Shown: piece after piece, positions 8,422 through 17,698 of the stretch
How the letters are laid out: the number at the start of each line of letters is the position of its first letter
How positions within the stretch are numbered: position 1 is the stretch's first letter
NCBI GenBank assembly: GCA_963744575.1
Contig: CAVUUF010000004.1
Span: 1-64,000 of the forward strand
Length of the DNA stretch: 64,000 bases
Origin: Palsa-504 sp963744575
GTDB taxonomy: Bacteria; Actinomycetota; Actinomycetes; Streptosporangiales; Streptosporangiaceae
Direction of reading: 5' to 3'
The notes under the pieces: generated by a model
Told to the model about the DNA's origin: nothing
Seen by the model: only the letters and a program-made list of their open reading frames with translations
Databases searched by the model: none
Translations under genes and position numbers: made by a program

Positions 8422-10070
8422 GGCGCGAGTCCCTTCTGCGCGGCGGTCGTCGTATAGGCCGCGGTCGACGTGTAACCGGGCGCCGGATGCGCGGGCACCG
8501 GATCGGCCTCGTGCACCTGCGACATCGTCACCTGGACCGCCGGGTTGATGATGTCGAGCACCGGCTTGGGATAGACGCCGGCCCCGATGAGCAGCACGAC
8601 CAGCGGCGCCACCGCGAACAGTTCCCTGAGCCGCAGGTCCGGCATCCCGGCCACCCCCTCGCGGACCGGGCCGTTCATCGCCCGCTGGTACATCCACAGC
8701 ACGTAGATCGCGGCCAGGATGATCCCGGCGGTGGCGATGATCGCGGGCAGCTTGTACCGGGAGAACGTGCCGACCAGCACCAGGAACTCACTGACGAAGG
8801 TGGACAGGCCGGGCAGCGAGAGCATGGCCAGGCCGGAGATCAGGAACAGGCCGGCCAGCACCGGGGCCACCGACTGCACGCCGCCGAAGTCCGCGATCCG
8901 GTCCGAGCCGCGCCGGACGATCAGGAACCCGGCCAGGATGAACAGCGCGCCGGTGGCGAACCCGTGGTTGACCATGTAGAACGTCGCACCGGACACGCCC
9001 TGGCTGGTCATCGCGAAGATGCCGAGCGCGATGAAGCCGAAGTGCGAGACCGAGGTGTAGGCGATCAGCCGCTTCATGGACTGCTGGCCGATGGCCACGA
9101 TGGCCCCGTACAGGATCCCGATCACCGACAGCGTGATGACCAGTGGGGTGAAATACTTCGCGCCGGACGGGAACAGCTCGAAGCAGTACCGCAGCATCCC
9201 GAACGTGCCCACCTTGTCCAGCACGCCGACCAGCAGCACGGCGGCACCCGGCGGCGCCGCCGCGGCGGCGTCGGGCAGCCAGGTGTGGAACGGCCACAGC
9301 GGCGCCTTGATCGCGAAGGCGATGAAGAACCCGAGGAACAGCCACTTCTGCACGGTCGGGCTCAGCGGAACGTGGATCAGCACGTTGAACAGGAACGTGC
9401 CGTGCTGCCCGGTGACGGCGCTTTCGCCGGAGTACACGTACAGGGCGATGACCGCGACCAGCATGAGCAGCCCGCCGAGCAGGCTGTAGAGCAGGAACTT
9501 GACCGCCGCGTACTGCCGCTTGCCCACGCCGTAGCTGCCGATCATGAAGTACATCGGCACCAGCATGGCCTCGAAGAACACGTAGAACAGGAAGACGTCG
9601 GTGGCCGCGAAGACGCCGATCATCATCGTCTCGAGCACCAGCATCAGCGCGAAGTAGGTCTTCACGCTGTACCGCGGGCCCCCCGGGGGGGTCGTCCCCC
9701 CGGGGGGAACAGGGTCGGGGTCGTGCCAGGAGGCCAGGATCACCACCGGCATCAGCACCGCGGACATGGCGATGAGCACCAGCGCGATGCCGTCCACGCC
9801 GAGCGCGTAGTGCACGCCGAACGCCGGGATCCACGAGTAGACCTCGGTGAACTGGTAATTCGGGCCGCCGACCCGGAACTTGACCGCGATGATGATCACC
9901 ACGAGCAGCGTGACCAGCGAGAACGCCAGCGCTACCCACTTGGCCATGGCGTTGCGGGCCTGCCGGTCCGCCTCGGCGCTGTCCGCGGGCAGCCCCGGGA
10001 TCAGGGAGATGACGATCGCGCCGAGCAGCGGTACCGCGCCGGCCACGGTGAGCCAGGGAAAGCCGTTCAT
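8418..10070 (-). CDS. nuoM: NADH-quinone oxidoreductase subunit M
   Basis: 550 residues, a membrane proton-channel subunit with about 14 helices. Diagnostic pieces are WPFHTWLPDA, RLIAYTSVSHFGF and FEAMLVPMYFMIGSYG. A Pro/Gly insert, VPPGGTTPPGGP, sits in the loop before the KTYFALML helix. At DNA level it is one of the G-run/C-run palindromes listed separately (about 9678-9708). The start directly abuts the nuoL stop and the end overlaps nuoN by four bases. Confidence 0.95.
   Translation of the reverse strand: MNGFPWLTVAGAVPLLGAIVISLIPGLPADSAEADRQARNAMAKWVALAFSLVTLLVVIIIAVKFRVGGPNYQFTEVYSWIPAFGVHYALGVDGIALVLIAMSAVLMPVVILASWHDPDPVPPGGTTPPGGPRYSVKTYFALMLVLETMMIGVFAATDVFLFYVFFEAMLVPMYFMIGSYGVGKRQYAAVKFLLYSLLGGLLMLVAVIALYVYSGESAVTGQHGTFLFNVLIHVPLSPTVQKWLFLGFFIAFAIKAPLWPFHTWLPDAAAAAPPGAAVLLVGVLDKVGTFGMLRYCFELFPSGAKYFTPLVITLSVIGILYGAIVAIGQQSMKRLIAYTSVSHFGFIALGIFAMTSQGVSGATFYMVNHGFATGALFILAGFLIVRRGSDRIADFGGVQSVAPVLAGLFLISGLAMLSLPGLSTFVSEFLVLVGTFSRYKLPAIIATAGIILAAIYVLWMYQRAMNGPVREGVAGMPDLRLRELFAVAPLVVLLIGAGVYPKPVLDIINPAVQVTMSQVHEADPVPAHPAPGYTSTAAYTTTAAQKGLAP
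9678..9708. repeat. in-frame G-run/C-run palindrome in nuoM
   Basis: Two nested inverted G/C runs around the core GGGGGGGTCGTCCCCCC. On the nuoM strand they encode PPGGTTPPGG in a variable loop between helices. The core resembles copies in menG, cysN and ispE. The reading frame is kept. Confidence 0.6.
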
Positions 10071-12005
10071 CTAGAGCCTCACCACCAGGAGCAAGGCGAC
10101 CAGCACTGCGGCGCCGAAGAACATGGACAAGGCGTAGGAGCGGACGAAACCGGTCTGCAGCCTGCGCATCCGGCCTGACGTCCCGCCGACCGCGGCGGCC
10201 AGCGAGTTGACCAGACCGTCCACGCCGCGGTTGTCGAAGTACACCGAGAGCCTGGTCAGCCACTGGCCGGGCCGCATCAGGACCGACTCGTTGAACGCGT
10301 CGCCGTAGAGATCCTTCCGGGCGGCGGGGACCAGGAGCCGGCCCGGGGCCGCGGTCTCGGGCACCGGGGCCCGCCCGTACGTCACCCAGCCGAGGCCGAT
10401 GCCCGCCAGGGCGAGCACCAGCGCCACGATGCCGGCCGGGGTGAGGAAGCCGTGCGATACCGGCGGCACCCCGACCACCGGGGCCAGGAACTTCTGCAGC
10501 CGGTCGTTGATGATCAGGAACGCGCCGGCGCCGACCGAGCCGATCGCGAGCACGATCATCGGCCCGGTCATCACCGGCGGCGACTCGTGCGGATGGGCCT
10601 TTTCCTCCCAGCGCCGTTTTCCGTACCAGGTCATCAGCATCATCCGGGTCATGTAGAACGCGGTGATGCCGGCGCCGATCAGCGCGCAGATGCCGAGTAT
10701 CCAGCCGCCCGCGCCGTGCTCGGTGAAGTCCCCTTCGATGATGGGGTCCTTGGTGAAGAACCCGGAGAACGGCGGGATGCCCGCGATGGCCAGGTAGGCC
10801 AGGCCGAACGTCACGTACGTGACCGGCATGAAGCGGGACAGCCCGCCGTACCGGCGCATGTCCTGCTCGTCGTCCATGGCGTGTATCGCCGAGCCGGCGC
10901 CGAGGAACAGCCCGGCCTTGTAGAACCCGTGCGCGAGCAGCAGCGCGATCGCGAACACGTAGCCTTCCGGGCCGAGGCCGGCGCCGAGCGTCATGTAGCC
11001 GATCTGGCTCATGGTGGAGCCGGCCAGCGACTTCTTGATGTCGTCCTTGGCGCAGGCGATGATGCCGCCGAACAGCAGCGTGACCGTGCCCACGATGGCG
11101 ATCGCGATCCGCGCGTCCGGCGTGACGGCGAGGATCGGGTTGGACCGCACCAGCAGGTACACCCCGGCGGTGACCATGGTGGCCGCGTGGATCAGCGCCG
11201 ACACCGGGGTCGGGCCCTCCATCGCGTCGAGCAGCCAGGACTGCAGCGGCACCTGCGCGGACTTCCCGCACGCGCCGAGGAGCAGCAGCAGCCCCAGCGC
11301 CGTGGCCACGCCGCTCCCGGCCGAGCCCACCTTGGCGAACACCCCGGTGAAGTTCACCGTGCCGAACTCGGCGAACATCAGGAAGATGGCCAGGGTGAGG
11401 CCGGCGTCGCCGACCCGGTTGACCACGAACGCCTTCTTCGCCGCGACCGCCGCCGAGTTCCGCTGCTGCCAGAACCCGATCAGCAGGTAGGAGGCCAGGC
11501 CGACGCCCTCCCAGCCGACGTAGAGCACCAGGTAGTTGTCGCCCAGGACGAGCAGCAGCATGGCCGCCAGGAACAGGTTCATGTAGCCGAAGAAGCGGCG
11601 CCGTTCGGAGTCGTGGGCCATGTAGCCGACCGAGTAGATGATGATCAGCGACCCGACCCCGGTGATCAGCAGCACGAAGCAGATCGACAGCTGGTCCACC
11701 AGCAGGTTCAGGTTCACCTGCAGGTCCGCCACCGGGATCCAGGAGTACACGTGCGCGTCCTGGCTGCGGTTGGCGTCGCCGAGCAGGGTGAAGAACGCGA
11801 TCACGCCGTACCCGAACGCCGCGACCGGCATCGCGACGCCGAGCAGGTGCCCCCACCGGTCGGTGCGCCGGCCCCCGGTCAGCAGCACCACGGCGCCGGC
11901 CAGCGGGAAGACGAGCAGCAGCCACGACAACTTCAGCGCGCCCGTGGCCGGCACCGCGGTCACGGACGCGGCTAGCGTGTGAGCCGAGCCTGTCAAGGTC
12001 GTCAT
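10071..12005 (-). CDS. nuoL: NADH-quinone oxidoreductase subunit L
   Basis: 644 residues, the largest antiporter-like subunit, with a C-terminal lateral helix. Family pieces seen are LNLLVDQLSICFVLLITGVG, YVGWEGVGLASYLLIGFW, QVPLQSWLLDAMEGPTPVSA and LIHAATMVTAGVYLL. ATG start at 12005, four bases after the nuoK stop. It ends in TAG immediately before the nuoM start codon. Confidence 0.96.
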   Translation of the reverse strand: MTTLTGSAHTLAASVTAVPATGALKLSWLLLVFPLAGAVVLLTGGRRTDRWGHLLGVAMPVAAFGYGVIAFFTLLGDANRSQDAHVYSWIPVADLQVNLNLLVDQLSICFVLLITGVGSLIIIYSVGYMAHDSERRRFFGYMNLFLAAMLLLVLGDNYLVLYVGWEGVGLASYLLIGFWQQRNSAAVAAKKAFVVNRVGDAGLTLAIFLMFAEFGTVNFTGVFAKVGSAGSGVATALGLLLLLGACGKSAQVPLQSWLLDAMEGPTPVSALIHAATMVTAGVYLLVRSNPILAVTPDARIAIAIVGTVTLLFGGIIACAKDDIKKSLAGSTMSQIGYMTLGAGLGPEGYVFAIALLLAHGFYKAGLFLGAGSAIHAMDDEQDMRRYGGLSRFMPVTYVTFGLAYLAIAGIPPFSGFFTKDPIIEGDFTEHGAGGWILGICALIGAGITAFYMTRMMLMTWYGKRRWEEKAHPHESPPVMTGPMIVLAIGSVGAGAFLIINDRLQKFLAPVVGVPPVSHGFLTPAGIVALVLALAGIGLGWVTYGRAPVPETAAPGRLLVPAARKDLYGDAFNESVLMRPGQWLTRLSVYFDNRGVDGLVNSLAAAVGGTSGRMRRLQTGFVRSYALSMFFGAAVLVALLLVVRL

Positions 12006-12009
12006 CCCC

Positions 12010-12309
12010 TCAGTACTTCAGCAGGTTCGCGTCGTCCACCGATGCGGACCGGCGGGCCCGGAAGATCGCCATCAGGATCGCGAGGCCGACGACGACCTCG
12101 GCGGCGGCCACCACCATCACGAAGAAAGCGATGACCTGGCCGTCCAGGTTCCCGTGCACGGTCGCGAACGCGACGAACGCCAGGTTGCACGCGTTCAGCA
12201 TCAGCTCGATGCACATGAACACGACGATGGCGTTGCGCCGCACGAGCACGCCGACCGCGCCGATCACGAACAGGATGACGGACAGGGCCACGTAGTGAAC
12301 CGGGCTCAC
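12010..12309 (-). CDS. nuoK: NADH-quinone oxidoreductase subunit K
   Basis: 99 residues with three transmembrane helices. The MCIELMLNACNL helix with its conserved Glu, and the second helix Glu in VAAAEVVVGLA, are the proton-path residues of NuoK. Start overlaps the nuoJ stop by four bases. Length is exactly typical. Confidence 0.95.
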   Translation of the reverse strand: MSPVHYVALSVILFVIGAVGVLVRRNAIVVFMCIELMLNACNLAFVAFATVHGNLDGQVIAFFVMVVAAAEVVVGLAILMAIFRARRSASVDDANLLKY

Positions 12310-13151
12310 GAGTCAGCCCCCCCGTCTGGGGGCAGAGGGGGGCGATGGGCGACGTTCCCGGCCCCGCTCTCCGCCGTGATCGATACCGTCTCTTCGGGCC
12401 GAACGAACCGGGGTTCTTCGCCCGGGTCACGCGGCGAGAGCGTCGGGCTGACCGAAAGCTCCGACGTGCTGCCGTCCGGCAGCAGGGCGGGCCGGTCCGC
12501 GGCGTCGTGCAGGGCGTAGACCCCGGGCGCCGGATCGGGCGCGAGCTGGCCGCTGGCCAGCCGCCGGGCGGCGAGGTCCCGCTGCGTGGGCTTGGCCGCG
12601 GTGCGCTCGCGGTGCGCGAGCACCATCGCGCCGACCGCCGCGGTGATCAGCAGCGCGCCGGTGACCTCGAACGGGAACACGTAGGTGGTGAAGATCAGGG
12701 TGGACAGCCCGGTGAGGTTACTCGGCCCGAACGCCGCGGTGGGCCGGGCCGCCGGGCCGATGGCCGCGTGCCCGATGCCCAGGATCAGGACCACGAAGAA
12801 GCCGATCGCGGCCAGGCCTGTCGCCAGCCGCTGCCCCTTGATCGTCTCCACGATCGAGTCCGCCGAGCTGATGCCGATCAGCATGAGGACGAACAGGAAC
12901 AGCATGAGGACCGCGCCGGTGTAGACGATGATCTGCACGAAGGCGAGGAACGGCGCGCCCTGCATGGCGTACATCGTGGCCAGGCAGAGCATCACCACGG
13001 CGAGCATGATGGCGCAGTGCACCGCCCGCCGGACCAGGATCATGGCCAGCGCGGCGCCCACGGCGAGGACGGCGAGGATCCAGAACAGGGTCTCCCGCGC
13101 GACGAAGTCGGTGTTGGGGGCCGGCGCGGTGGCCGCGAGGACGTGCGTCAT
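12306..13151 (-). CDS. nuoJ: NADH-quinone oxidoreductase subunit J
   Basis: 281 residues. The first about 175 form five membrane helices (MLCLATMYAMQGAPFLAFVQIIVY begins the conserved core, shown here only by its ends MLCLAT...IIVY). The remaining 100 or so residues are a hydrophilic C-terminal tail, longer than in E. coli NuoJ but common in actinobacteria. The last residues (RPPLPPDGG) are encoded by a G-run/C-run stretch (about 12316-12345). Overlaps nuoI and nuoK by four bases each. Confidence 0.94.
   Translation of the reverse strand: MTHVLAATAPAPNTDFVARETLFWILAVLAVGAALAMILVRRAVHCAIMLAVVMLCLATMYAMQGAPFLAFVQIIVYTGAVLMLFLFVLMLIGISSADSIVETIKGQRLATGLAAIGFFVVLILGIGHAAIGPAARPTAAFGPSNLTGLSTLIFTTYVFPFEVTGALLITAAVGAMVLAHRERTAAKPTQRDLAARRLASGQLAPDPAPGVYALHDAADRPALLPDGSTSELSVSPTLSPRDPGEEPRFVRPEETVSITAESGAGNVAHRPPLPPDGGADS
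12316..12345. repeat. G-run/C-run stretch in the nuoJ tail (degenerate copy?)
   Basis: CCCCCCCGTCTGGGGG followed by GGGGGG within the last codons of nuoJ. It resembles the in-frame palindromes of nuoM, menG, cysN and ispE but lacks their exact core, so membership of the family is doubtful. Confidence 0.3.
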
Positions 13152-13801
13152 TTGTCCTCACCTCCGCGCGGCCGGTCCGCTTCGCGCACTTCCGCCGGGG
13201 CCCAGGACAGCGAGGCGTCCGGCGACCCCGCGAACACCGGCGGCCCGGATGGCCCGCCCGGGCCCGACATGCCGGGCGCGCGGGGGCCGGCGGTCAGGCC
13301 GGCCGCGCCGAGGCGGTAGTAGTCCTTCTCGTCATCGCCCAGGCGCATCGGATGCGGCGGCGCCTCCATGCCCGACTGCAGCGGCACGAGCAGCTGCTCC
13401 TTGGTCCAGATCAGGCTTTCCCTGTTGTCGTCGGCGATCTCGTACTCGTTGGTCATGGTCAGCGCGCGGGTCGGGCAGGCCTCGATGCACATCCCGCACA
13501 GGATGCAGCGCAGGTAGTTGATCTGGTAGACGGCCCCGTACCGCTCGCCCGGCGAGTACCGCTCGCCCGCGGTGTTGTCCCGGCCCTCGACGTAGATGGC
13601 GTCTGCCGGGCAGGCCCACGCGCACAGCTCGCAGCCGATGCATTTCTCCAGCCCGTCGGGCCACCGGTTGAGCTGGTGGTGACCGTGGAAGCGCGGCGCG
13701 GTCGGCTTCTTGACCTCGGGGTACTCGACGGTCTCGACCTTCCGGAACATCTCGGAGAAGGTGACCCCGAACCCCTTGATCGGGTTGAGGAACTCAAGCA
13801 C
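13148..13801 (-). CDS. nuoI: NADH-quinone oxidoreductase subunit I
   Basis: 217 residues. Two [4Fe-4S] ferredoxin motifs are present, CIGCELCAWACP and CILCGMCIEACP, carrying clusters N6a and N6b, which pass electrons towards NuoB. The C-terminal tail is Gly/Pro-rich. GTGA-type overlap with nuoJ; the start overlaps the nuoH end by eight bases. Confidence 0.96.
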   Translation of the reverse strand: MLEFLNPIKGFGVTFSEMFRKVETVEYPEVKKPTAPRFHGHHQLNRWPDGLEKCIGCELCAWACPADAIYVEGRDNTAGERYSPGERYGAVYQINYLRCILCGMCIEACPTRALTMTNEYEIADDNRESLIWTKEQLLVPLQSGMEAPPHPMRLGDDEKDYYRLGAAGLTAGPRAPGMSGPGGPSGPPVFAGSPDASLSWAPAEVREADRPRGGEDK

Positions 13802-15173
13802 CTGTGACCTCCCTGCTGGAGGTTTCGCTATTTCTGACGCCGGTGCGGCCGGGGCTGCCCTCGGTGCCGGCGCCGTGGTAGTGCGGCAGGTCGAGCGGCG
13901 GCACCGGGAACGCCGTGGCGCCGGCCGTGACCTGGCCGGACTCGGCTTCGCCGACGGAGTCCGGCTGGGCGGCGTACCGCATCGCCCGCTGCTGCGCGGC
14001 GCTGTCCCACATCCAGGCCAGGGCCAGGATGAGCAGGATGACGAGGCCGAAGATGACGTACGGGGCCGTGGAGTGCGTGTCGAGCCGCCAGGCGCGCACC
14101 GTCGCGATCAGCAGGATCCAGACGATGGAGACCGGGATGAGGATCTTCCAGCCGATCGCCATGAGCTGGTCGTACCGGACCCGGGGCAGCGTGCCGCGCA
14201 GCCAGATGTAGCAGAACAGGAAGATGTAGACCTTGATCACGAACCACAGCACCGGCCACCAGCCGCTGTTCGCGCCGGCCCACAGCGACAGCGGCCATGG
14301 CGCCCGCCAGCCGCCGAGGAACAGCGTGCACGCCAGCGCGGCGACCGTCGTCATGTTGATGTACTCGGCCAGGTAGAACATCGCGAACTTCATCGACGAG
14401 TACTCGGTGTGGTAGCCGGCCACCAGCTCACCCTCGCCCTCGGGCAGGTCGAACGGCAGCCGGTTGGTCTCGCCGACCATGGTGACCAGGTAGATCACGA
14501 ACGAGACCGGCAGCAGCCAGGCGTACCACTCGTGCTGCTGCGCGGAGACGATCGCGGTGGTGGACAGCGATCCCGCGTACAGGAACACGGCCACGAAGGC
14601 CAGCGCCATGGCGATCTCGTAGCTGATCACCTGCGCGGCCGAGCGCAGCGCGCCGAGCAGCGAGTAGGACGAGCCCGAGGCCCAGCCCGCCAGCACGATC
14701 CCGTACACGCCGATGGAGCTCATCGCCAGCACCAGCAGCACCGCCACCGGCAGGTCGGCGAGCTGCAGCGGGGTCCGGTGGTGGAAGATCGAGACGAGCG
14801 GGCCGACCGGGATGATCGAGAAGCCGACGAAGGCGCACGCCGCGGAGATGATCGGCGCCACCACGAACACCAGCTTGTCCGCGCCCAGGGGGATGATGTC
14901 CTCCTTCAGCGGCAGCTTGAGCGCGTCGGCGATCGGCTGCAGCAGCCCGAAGGGACCGGCCCGGTTCGGGCCCGGCCGGTTCTGCATCCGGCCGATCACC
15001 CGCCGCTCCGCCCAGATCATGAACATGGTGGTCAGCAGCAGGAAGAGGAAGACGACCACGACCTTCAGCAGCACCATCCACCAGATGAGCGGATAGAAGT
15101 CCAGGAGCGTGGGGTTGTTGTTCGCGGGCGCCGCGGCCGCGAGCACGTGCGGCAGCGTCCCCTGAGCCATCAT
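13794..15173 (-). CDS. nuoH: NADH-quinone oxidoreductase subunit H
   Basis: 459 residues. This membrane subunit forms part of the quinone site. Characteristic pieces are ERRVIGRMQNRPGPNRAGPFG, given here as ERRVIGRMQNRPGPN, then LQPIADALKL, GETNRLPFDLPEGEGELVAG and EYINM. A hydrophilic tail of about 60 residues follows the last helix. ATG 15173 overlaps the nuoG stop by four bases. Confidence 0.95.
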   Translation of the reverse strand: MMAQGTLPHVLAAAAPANNNPTLLDFYPLIWWMVLLKVVVVFLFLLLTTMFMIWAERRVIGRMQNRPGPNRAGPFGLLQPIADALKLPLKEDIIPLGADKLVFVVAPIISAACAFVGFSIIPVGPLVSIFHHRTPLQLADLPVAVLLVLAMSSIGVYGIVLAGWASGSSYSLLGALRSAAQVISYEIAMALAFVAVFLYAGSLSTTAIVSAQQHEWYAWLLPVSFVIYLVTMVGETNRLPFDLPEGEGELVAGYHTEYSSMKFAMFYLAEYINMTTVAALACTLFLGGWRAPWPLSLWAGANSGWWPVLWFVIKVYIFLFCYIWLRGTLPRVRYDQLMAIGWKILIPVSIVWILLIATVRAWRLDTHSTAPYVIFGLVILLILALAWMWDSAAQQRAMRYAAQPDSVGEAESGQVTAGATAFPVPPLDLPHYHGAGTEGSPGRTGVRNSETSSREVTGA

Positions 15174-17698
15174 GTCAACCTCCTCAGCGTGACCGTGGCC
15201 CCGTGGCCCGCGCCGAGCTGGGCGCTGATGGTAGGGCCGGCCTGGCGCGCGGGATCCTGTTCACCGGGGTACGGGGCGGTCCCGGCCAGCGTGCGGGGCA
15301 GGCCCGCCGCCGGGAGCCAGACCACGCGGTCCACCATCGGCACGACCTCGACGGGTACCGTCACCGACCCGCGGTCGGTGGCCACGGTCACCTTATCGCC
15401 GTCGGCCACGCCCGCCTCGGCCGCGGTCGCCGCGGACAGCCGGGCCACGGCCGGCCGGGCCGTTCCGGCCAGCGCCGGCTCGCCGTCCTGCATCCGCCCG
15501 CCGTCCAGCAGCTGATGCCAGCTGGCCAGGCGGACGTCGAGCATGCCGGAGCCGGGCACCTCGCGGGCCAGGTGCGGGCCGGGCTCGGCGCCGATCCCGC
15601 TCATCTGGGGGGGCTCGGGTCGCAGGCCGTGCCAGGTGCCGAGCGCGGCGAGTTCGGCCCGGGCGGCCGCCGCGTCGGGCAGGCCCAGGTGCACGTCCAT
15701 CTGGTCGGCGATCGCGCCCAGCACGTACAGGTCGGTGCGGACCTCGGGGACCCGCAGCGCGCTGCCGAACGTGCCGCCGCGCCCTTCCCAGTTCACGAAC
15801 GTCCCGGCCTTCTCGGCCACCGCGGCGACCGGGAAGACCACGTCCGCGCGGTCGGTGACCGCGCTGGCCCGTAGCTCGAGGCTGACCACGAACGGGGCCA
15901 TCTCCAGCGCCTGCCGGGCCGCCTGCGGGTCGGGCAGGTCGTCGGGGTCGACGCCCGCTATCACCAGGGCGCCGAGTTCGCCCTGCATCGCGGCCTCGAG
16001 CATCGCCGTGGTGTCGCGCCCGGGCTCGCCGGGCAGCGCGCTCTTGCCCCAGATCCTGGCCACTGCGGCGCGCGCCTCGGGGTCGGTCACCGGGCGGCCG
16101 ATGGGCAGCAGCCCCGGCAGGGCGCCGGCCTCGACCGCGCCCCGCTCGCCGGCCCGGCGCGGTACCCACGCCAGCTCGGCACCCGAGGCGGCCGCGAGTA
16201 CGGACACGACCGCGAGCGCGCCCGGCACGGCCGCCAGCCGCTCGCCGGCCAGGATCACCGCACCCGGCGTGCCGAGCGCCTCGGCGGCCCGCCGCCAGCT
16301 GTTCCCCGGATCCTTCTGGCTGCCCGCGGCGAGCGCGGTCAGCGCGCTCGCCTCGTCCCCCGGCATGGTGGCCAGCAGCTCACCGGACAGCTTGGCCAGC
16401 CCGGGGCTGGCCAGCGCCGCGACGGAGAACACCGGCAGGTGACGGCGCCTGACCGCCTTGCGCAGCCGCAGGAAGATGATGGGCGACTCGTCCTCCGGCT
16501 CGAAGCCGGCCAGCAGCACCGCGGGTGCCCGTTCCAGGTCGGCGTAGCTGACGCCGATGCCGCGCCCGGCCACCCGCGCGGCCAGGAACTGTTCCTCCTC
16601 GGCCGAGTGCGGGCGGGCCCGCATGTCGATGTCGTTGGTGTCGAGAGCCACCCGGGCGAACTTGGCGTAGGCGTAGGCATCCTCGAGGGTCAGCCGGCCG
16701 CCGGTCAGCACGCCGGCGCCGCGCGGGGGCCCGGCACCGGGCTCGGCGTCACGCGCCGCGACCAGGCCGGCCGCGGCCACCGCCAGCGCGTGCGGCCAGG
16801 ACGCCGGGACCAGCACTCCGCTGGAGTCCCGGACCAGCGGGCTGGTCAGCCGGTCGGGCTGGGTGGTGTAGGTGAAGGCCCACCGGCCCTTGTCGCAGTT
16901 CCACTCCTCGTTGACGGCCGGCTCCTCGGCGGCCAGCCGGCGCATCACCCGGCCGCGCCTGACGTCGGTGCGCTGACGGCAGCCGGCCGCGCAGTGCTCG
17001 CACACGCTCGGCACCGACACCAGGTCGAACGGCCGGGACCGGAACCGGTAGGCGGCGCCGGTCAGCGCGCCGACCGGGCACACCTGCACGGTGTTGCCGG
17101 AGAAGTAGGAGTTGAACGGCTTGCCCTCGGCGGTGCCGATCATCTGCGCCGGCCCGCGCTCGATGAAGTCGATGAACGGGTCCCCGGCGATCTCCTCCGA
17201 CATCCGGACGCACCTGGTGCAGGAGATGCACCGCTCGCGGTCGAGCAGCACCTGGGTGGAGATCGGCACCGGCTTGGCGAAGGTCCGCTTGTCCTCGGCG
17301 TACCTGGTCTCGCCCTGGCCCGAGGACATCGCCTGGTTCTGCAGCGGGCACTCGCCGCCCTTGTCGCACATCGGGCAGTCGAGCGGGTGGTTGATGAGCA
17401 GCAGTTCCATCACGCCCCGCTGCGCCTTCTCGGCGACCGCGGAGGTGAGCTGGGTGCGCACCACCATGCCCTCGGTGCACGCGGTCGTGCACGAGGCCAG
17501 CGGCTTGCGCTGGCCTTCCACCTCGACCAGGCACTGGCGGCAGGCGCCGATCGGGTCGAGCAGCGGGTGGTCGCAGAACCGCGGGATCTGGATGCCGAGC
17601 AGCTCGGCGGCCCTGATGACCAGGGTGCCCTTGGGTACCCGGATCTCGAACCCGTCGATGGTGACGGCGACGGTGTCCCTGGTGGTCTCGACCGTCAC
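15170..17698 (-). CDS. nuoG: NADH-quinone oxidoreductase subunit G
   Basis: 842 residues. The N-terminal [2Fe-2S] domain has CDHPLLDPIGACRQC. The [4Fe-4S] ligands are in CPMCDKGGECPLQ, CISCTRCVRM and CEHCAAGC. A molybdopterin-oxidoreductase-like domain follows that has no cofactor role in complex I. Start GTG 17698 lies in a GTGA overlap with nuoF, with GGAG seven bases before it; an upstream ATG would add four residues. Long, as usual for actinobacterial NuoG. Confidence 0.95.
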   Translation of the reverse strand: MTVETTRDTVAVTIDGFEIRVPKGTLVIRAAELLGIQIPRFCDHPLLDPIGACRQCLVEVEGQRKPLASCTTACTEGMVVRTQLTSAVAEKAQRGVMELLLINHPLDCPMCDKGGECPLQNQAMSSGQGETRYAEDKRTFAKPVPISTQVLLDRERCISCTRCVRMSEEIAGDPFIDFIERGPAQMIGTAEGKPFNSYFSGNTVQVCPVGALTGAAYRFRSRPFDLVSVPSVCEHCAAGCRQRTDVRRGRVMRRLAAEEPAVNEEWNCDKGRWAFTYTTQPDRLTSPLVRDSSGVLVPASWPHALAVAAAGLVAARDAEPGAGPPRGAGVLTGGRLTLEDAYAYAKFARVALDTNDIDMRARPHSAEEEQFLAARVAGRGIGVSYADLERAPAVLLAGFEPEDESPIIFLRLRKAVRRRHLPVFSVAALASPGLAKLSGELLATMPGDEASALTALAAGSQKDPGNSWRRAAEALGTPGAVILAGERLAAVPGALAVVSVLAAASGAELAWVPRRAGERGAVEAGALPGLLPIGRPVTDPEARAAVARIWGKSALPGEPGRDTTAMLEAAMQGELGALVIAGVDPDDLPDPQAARQALEMAPFVVSLELRASAVTDRADVVFPVAAVAEKAGTFVNWEGRGGTFGSALRVPEVRTDLYVLGAIADQMDVHLGLPDAAAARAELAALGTWHGLRPEPPQMSGIGAEPGPHLAREVPGSGMLDVRLASWHQLLDGGRMQDGEPALAGTARPAVARLSAATAAEAGVADGDKVTVATDRGSVTVPVEVVPMVDRVVWLPAAGLPRTLAGTAPYPGEQDPARQAGPTISAQLGAGHGATVTLRRLT

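Noticed and set aside
8487..10178. Long plus-strand open frames opposite nuo genes (for example opposite nuoM and nuoL)
   Set aside because: They are rich in His/Arg/Gln/Glu with no domain, and the opposite strand encodes unmistakable nuo subunits. They are shadows of GC-biased codons.
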